Part shown: in pieces, positions 60,846 to 64,000 of the stretch
Position numbering within the stretch: position 1 is the first letter of the stretch
Layout of the letters: every line of letters begins with the position of its first letter
Source of the DNA: Massilia niastensis DSM 21313
GTDB taxonomy: Bacteria; Pseudomonadota; Gammaproteobacteria; Burkholderiales; Burkholderiaceae_D
Direction of reading: 5' to 3'
NCBI RefSeq assembly: GCF_000382345.1
Contig: NZ_KB908087.1
Span: 1 to 64,000, forward strand
DNA: 64,000 bases
The notes under the pieces: model-generated
Told to the model about the DNA's origin: nothing
What the model saw: only the letters and a program-made list of their open reading frames with translations
Databases searched by the model: none
Position numbers and translations under genes: made by a program

Positions 60846-63557
60846 CTAGCGTTCCTGCCTGGGCAGCACGGCGATCGCCAGGCCGAGGATGACCGGGATC
60901 GCCGCCAGCAGGGCCAGGAAGTCGGGGGCCAGTTCGCCGAATCCGAGCGCCTTGCCGAACACGCCGCGGCTGATGGTCAGCATGTGCGATGCCGGGTACA
61001 GCTCGCCCACCACCCGCCCGGCCCCTTCCAGCGCGGTCACTGGATTGATCAGGCCGGCATACTGGATGGCCGGCACCATGGTCCCGATCATGGTGAAGAA
61101 GATCGCGCCGATCTGGCTGCGCGTGAACGTCGATGCCAGCAAGCCAATGCCGGTCGAACAGACGCAAAACAGCAAGGCCGCCGCCGTGAGTGCGATGAGG
61201 CTGCCCTTGAGGGGCACCTCGAGCACCGCCACGGCCAGCAGGGTCATCAGCATGAAATTCACCAGGGCCAGCACGATATAGGGCGCCTGCTTGCCGAGCA
61301 GGAATTCGCTGCGCCCCACCGGGGTCACGTAGAGGTTGATGATCGATCCCAGCTCCTTTTCCCGCACGACGGACAGGGCCGCCTGCATGGCCGGCAGGTT
61401 CAGCAGCAGCAAGGCGATAATCGCAGGCACCATCGCCGGCAGGCTGCGTACGTCCGGGTTGTAGCGGAAGCGGGTCTCGATCGCCACGGTCTCCCGTTGC
61501 GGCGCGCTGCCCGCGCCCGGGGTGCGGCTGCGCAGCCACTCGCCGTGCATGCCCTGCAGATAGCCCTCGACGGTCTCGGCCCGCACCGGATTCGCGCCGT
61601 CGATCCAGGCCCCGACCTGGACCGCGCGCCCTGCGTCTACCGCGCGCGCGAAGCCGGGCGGAATCTCGAGCGCCAGCGCCAGCTCGCCGGTCTGCATGCG
61701 GCGGTCGAGCTCCTCGTAGCTGGAGAGCGGCATGTGCTCGACGAAATAGTGCGAGCCGGACAAATTGAGCGCATAGTCCCGGCTCAGGACGGTCTGGTCG
61801 CGGTCGAGGACGGCATAGCGCAGCTCCTCGACGTCCATGCTGATGCCGTAGCCGATCACGACCATCAGGATCAGCGAGCCGAACATCGCCAGGGCGGCGC
61901 GCACCGGATCGCGCTGCAGCTCGAGCGTCTCGCGCCAGCAGTAGCTGCCGGCACGCCGCAGCCATCCGCCGGACGCGCGAGCGCGCTGCGGCGGAAGCTG
62001 CGGCGCGGCCTGGGCCGTGTCTCCGTCGGCTTCGCGCAGCCAGGCGATGAAGGCCTGCTCGAGGGTGGCGGCCGCGCGCTCGGCGCGCAATGCCGCCGGC
62101 GTGCCGCTGGCGAGCACGCGGCCTGCATGCATCAGGGCCACGCGATCGCAGCGCTCGGCCTCGTTCATGAAGTGGGTCGAGATGAAGATCGTCACCCCTT
62201 CCTCGCGCGACAGTGCCAGCATCTGTTCCCAGAACTGGTCGCGCGCGATCGGGTCCACCCCGGAAGTCGGCTCGTCCAGGATCAGCAGCTCGGGCTCGTG
62301 CACCATCGCGACCGCCAGCGAGAGCCGCTGCCGCACCCCGAGCGGCAGCTTGCCCGGCAAGGCATCCAGCACCGGCTCGAGCCCGAAGCGGCGCGCCATG
62401 GCCGCGCAGCGCTCCCGCGCCCGGTCCTCGGGAAGGTCGAACAGGCGCGCGTGCAGCAGCAGGTTCTGGCGCACGCTCAGTTCCTGGTACAGGGAAAAGC
62501 CCTGCGACATGTAGCCGACCCGGCGCTTGGTGGCCGCATCCTCGTGTTCGGCCGGCCGGCCGAACACGCGCGCCTCGCCGCTGCTCGGTTCGAGCAGGCC
62601 GGTGAGCATGTTCATGGTGGTGGTCTTGCCGCATCCATTCGAGCCGATGAAGCCGAAGATCTCGCCGCGCGCGATGCGAAAGCTGACGTCGCGCACCGCC
62701 ACGAAGTCGCCGAAGCGCCGCCACAGGCCATGCGCCTCGATTGCCGGCTCCCCCTCCAGCGTCCTTGGAGGCGGCGCCGCCCCCAGCGGCCGGTAGCCTG
62801 CCCGGCGCTGCGCCGGCAGCAGGCGCACGAAGGCCTGTTCCAGGCTGTCGCATCCGGCATGCGCCAGCAGGTCGCCCGGCGTTCCCGCTGCAAGCACCCG
62901 GCCGCCGTCGAGCGCCACCAGCCAGTCGAACTGGCCGGCTTCGTCCATGTAGGCGGTCGCCACCAGCACACTGAGGCCGGGGCGGGCGCGGCGGATGGCG
63001 CCGATCAGCTCCCAGAACTGGGCGCGCGCGAGCGGGTCGACGCCAGTGGTCGGCTCGTCCAGGATCAGGAGGTCCGGATCGTGGATCAAGGCGCAGCACA
63101 GGCCCAGCTTCTGCTTCATCCCGCCCGACAACTGTCCCGCCGGGCGGTCCAGGAAGGCGTACAGCCCGGTACTGCGCGCGAGCGCGTCGATCCGCGCACG
63201 CCGGTCGCGCGCATCCTGGCCGAACAGGCGCGCAAAGAACTGAAGGTTTTCCTCCACCGATAGGGTCGGGTACAGGTTCTTTCCCAGGCCCTGGGGCATG
63301 TAGGCGATGCGCGGGCAGATCCGGGCCCGGAAGCGCGCCTGCCGGATGTCGCCGCCCAGCACCTCCACCCTGCCCCGCTGGATCCTGCGCGCCCCCGCCA
63401 GCACCGCCAGCAGGCTCGATTTGCCGACGCCGTCCGGTCCGATCAGTCCCGTCATCCGTCCTGCCGGCAGCACGAGGTCGATGTCGTCCAGGGCGTTCAC
63501 CTTCCCGTAGCGCAGGCCCAGGCCGCGGACCGTGGCGAACGGCGCCGGAGCGCTCAT
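60846..63557 (-). CDS. rbbA: RbbA-type ABC transporter: two ATPase domains fused to an ABC-2 permease
   Basis: 903 residues. First ATPase: GPDGVGKSS (Walker A), [13 protein letters not shown] (signature, canonical), [12 protein letters not shown] (Walker B). Second ATPase: [24 protein letters not shown] (signature degenerate, LSGG missing), [12 protein letters not shown]. The C-terminal 370 residues form an ABC-2 permease ([22 protein letters not shown]). Length and order fit E. coli RbbA (YhiH). It overlaps the HlyD-like gene by ATGA and forms an export system with it and YhhJ; the cargo is unknown. Confidence 0.92.
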   Translation of the reverse strand: MSAPAPFATVRGLGLRYGKVNALDDIDLVLPAGRMTGLIGPDGVGKSSLLAVLAGARRIQRGRVEVLGGDIRQARFRARICPRIAYMPQGLGKNLYPTLSVEENLQFFARLFGQDARDRRARIDALARSTGLYAFLDRPAGQLSGGMKQKLGLCCALIHDPDLLILDEPTTGVDPLARAQFWELIGAIRRARPGLSVLVATAYMDEAGQFDWLVALDGGRVLAAGTPGDLLAHAGCDSLEQAFVRLLPAQRRAGYRPLGAAPPPRTLEGEPAIEAHGLWRRFGDFVAVRDVSFRIARGEIFGFIGSNGCGKTTTMNMLTGLLEPSSGEARVFGRPAEHEDAATKRRVGYMSQGFSLYQELSVRQNLLLHARLFDLPEDRARERCAAMARRFGLEPVLDALPGKLPLGVRQRLSLAVAMVHEPELLILDEPTSGVDPIARDQFWEQMLALSREEGVTIFISTHFMNEAERCDRVALMHAGRVLASGTPAALRAERAAATLEQAFIAWLREADGDTAQAAPQLPPQRARASGGWLRRAGSYCWRETLELQRDPVRAALAMFGSLILMVVIGYGISMDVEELRYAVLDRDQTVLSRDYALNLSGSHYFVEHMPLSSYEELDRRMQTGELALALEIPPGFARAVDAGRAVQVGAWIDGANPVRAETVEGYLQGMHGEWLRSRTPGAGSAPQRETVAIETRFRYNPDVRSLPAMVPAIIALLLLNLPAMQAALSVVREKELGSIINLYVTPVGRSEFLLGKQAPYIVLALVNFMLMTLLAVAVLEVPLKGSLIALTAAALLFCVCSTGIGLLASTFTRSQIGAIFFTMIGTMVPAIQYAGLINPVTALEGAGRVVGELYPASHMLTISRGVFGKALGFGELAPDFLALLAAIPVILGLAIAVLPRQER

Positions 63558-64000
63558 GGCGCGCTCCGCAAGGCCAGTGCGGGCGGCCAGGGCTGGCGGC
63601 GGTCCAGCCTGACCCAGGCCACGCCGGGCACCCCTGCCTTGACATGGTCGGCGTAACGCTCCAGCACGCGCCGGTCGACCTGGGCCTTCACGCGGAACAT
63701 CAGCTTCTCGCGCTCGCTGGCCGTCTCCACGGTCTTGGGCGTGAACTGGGCCGTGCTGGCGACATAGGTGACGGTGGCCGGAACGATGAAGTCCGGCGCC
63801 GCGTCCAGCTGCAGGCGCACCTCGGCCCCCAGCGCCAGGCGCCCGGCGGCCGCCTCCGGGACGAAGAAGGTCATGTAGACGTCGGTCAGGTCGATCAGGT
63901 TCAGCAGCTTCCCGCCGCCCGGCAGGACTTCGCCCGGCTGGGCTACCCGGTACTGGATGCGTCCGGCACGCGGCGCCAGCAGCACGCCTTCCTGGAGTTC
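63554..64000 (-). CDS. HlyD-family membrane fusion protein, C-terminal part (runs off the window)
   Basis: The frame is open to base 64000, so only about 148 C-terminal residues are seen. [24 protein letters not shown] marks the second half of the lipoyl hairpin, followed by the beta-barrel ([26 protein letters not shown]). It matches YhiI/YbhG-type adaptors encoded before rbbA. It would link the ABC pump to an outer-membrane channel. Confidence 0.9.
   Translation of the reverse strand, partial: ELQEGVLLAPRAGRIQYRVAQPGEVLPGGGKLLNLIDLTDVYMTFFVPEAAAGRLALGAEVRLQLDAAPDFIVPATVTYVASTAQFTPKTVETASEREKLMFRVKAQVDRRVLERYADHVKAGVPGVAWVRLDRRQPWPPALALRSAP

Noticed and set aside
60984..63263. A 759-codon plus-strand frame
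   Set aside because: Shadow of rbbA.
59722..63645. A 1307-codon minus-strand frame that could suggest a permease fused to a large N-terminal domain
   Set aside because: Only the last 373 residues are protein-like (YhhJ); the rest is a shifted reading of rbbA, which has its own complete frame.

Overview
The window is GC-rich DNA from what looks like a betaproteobacterium of the Oxalobacteraceae (Massilia/Telluria-like). That placement is an inference from gene content: four proteins with PEP-CTERM sorting signals, three of them HAF-repeat proteins, plus an Rnf-free set of Burkholderiales-type housekeeping genes and IS1595, IS5 and IS6 elements. No rRNA and no CRISPR array was seen; one tRNA-Leu(TAA) is present.

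Layout. 1-620: end of an IS1595 transposase and a strong hairpin. 680-8278: ordinary chromosome read on the minus strand (prc protease, small HELAH membrane protein, thymidine kinase, hexapeptide acetyltransferase, penicillin-acylase-type hydrolase, ParB-like protein), then the tRNA on the plus strand. 8464-14496: a GH1-like glycosidase, a metal P1B-ATPase with a C-terminal hemerythrin-like domain, an HAF/PEP-CTERM protein and another PEP-CTERM protein. 14701-20824: an IS5 copy with a frameshifted transposase, a secreted Gly/Ser/Ala-rich repeat protein, an S8 protease, a divergent ECF sigma/anti-sigma pair, and an IS6 copy whose catalytic Glu is replaced by Gly.

21022-35474 is one uninterrupted minus-strand run of 14 genes: hypC-A-B-D-F-E, a four-subunit bidirectional [NiFe] hydrogenase of the NAD(P)-linked (group 3b-like) type, its maturation protease, a Met/His-rich lipoprotein, PEP synthase and phosphofructokinase. 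35696-37765 is a sulfide/persulfide module (two YeeE/YedE-type proteins, a BigR-type repressor with both sensing Cys, and a divergent persulfide dioxygenase). 37789-39968 holds two more HAF/PEP-CTERM genes. 40255-53290 holds seven intact universal stress proteins (four single, three tandem-domain), one decayed one, a diguanylate cyclase, an NAD(P)H-quinone-reductase-like flavoprotein, a P2-type cation ATPase and a fusion of an ADP-forming acyl-CoA synthetase with a GNAT acetyltransferase. 53295-55348 is a two-component system, followed by a TPR protein.

The main observation is a set of six FNR/ANR-type boxes (TTGAY-N4-RTCAA), all between genes, at 13584, 35548, 40159, 49291, 49369 and 50344. 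Five have a -10-like hexamer 21-22 nt downstream, the class II FNR spacing, pointing at an HAF/PEP-CTERM gene, the hyp-hydrogenase-pps-pfk run, the USP trio, the acyl-CoA synthetase/GNAT gene and another USP. I read 13.5-55 kb as an oxygen-limitation survival island: hydrogen/NAD(P)H redox balance, PEP/glycolysis control, stress proteins, cation pumping and signalling. It resembles the DosR dormancy regulon of mycobacteria in content, though not in regulator.

56066-59618 is a tight four-gene cassette (T_hemolysin-like acyltransferase, AMP-dependent ligase, heme-oxygenase-like diiron enzyme with all ligands, SDR) that looks like a small biosynthetic pathway of unknown product. 59722-64000 is an RbbA/YhhJ/HlyD-type ABC export system that runs off the window end.
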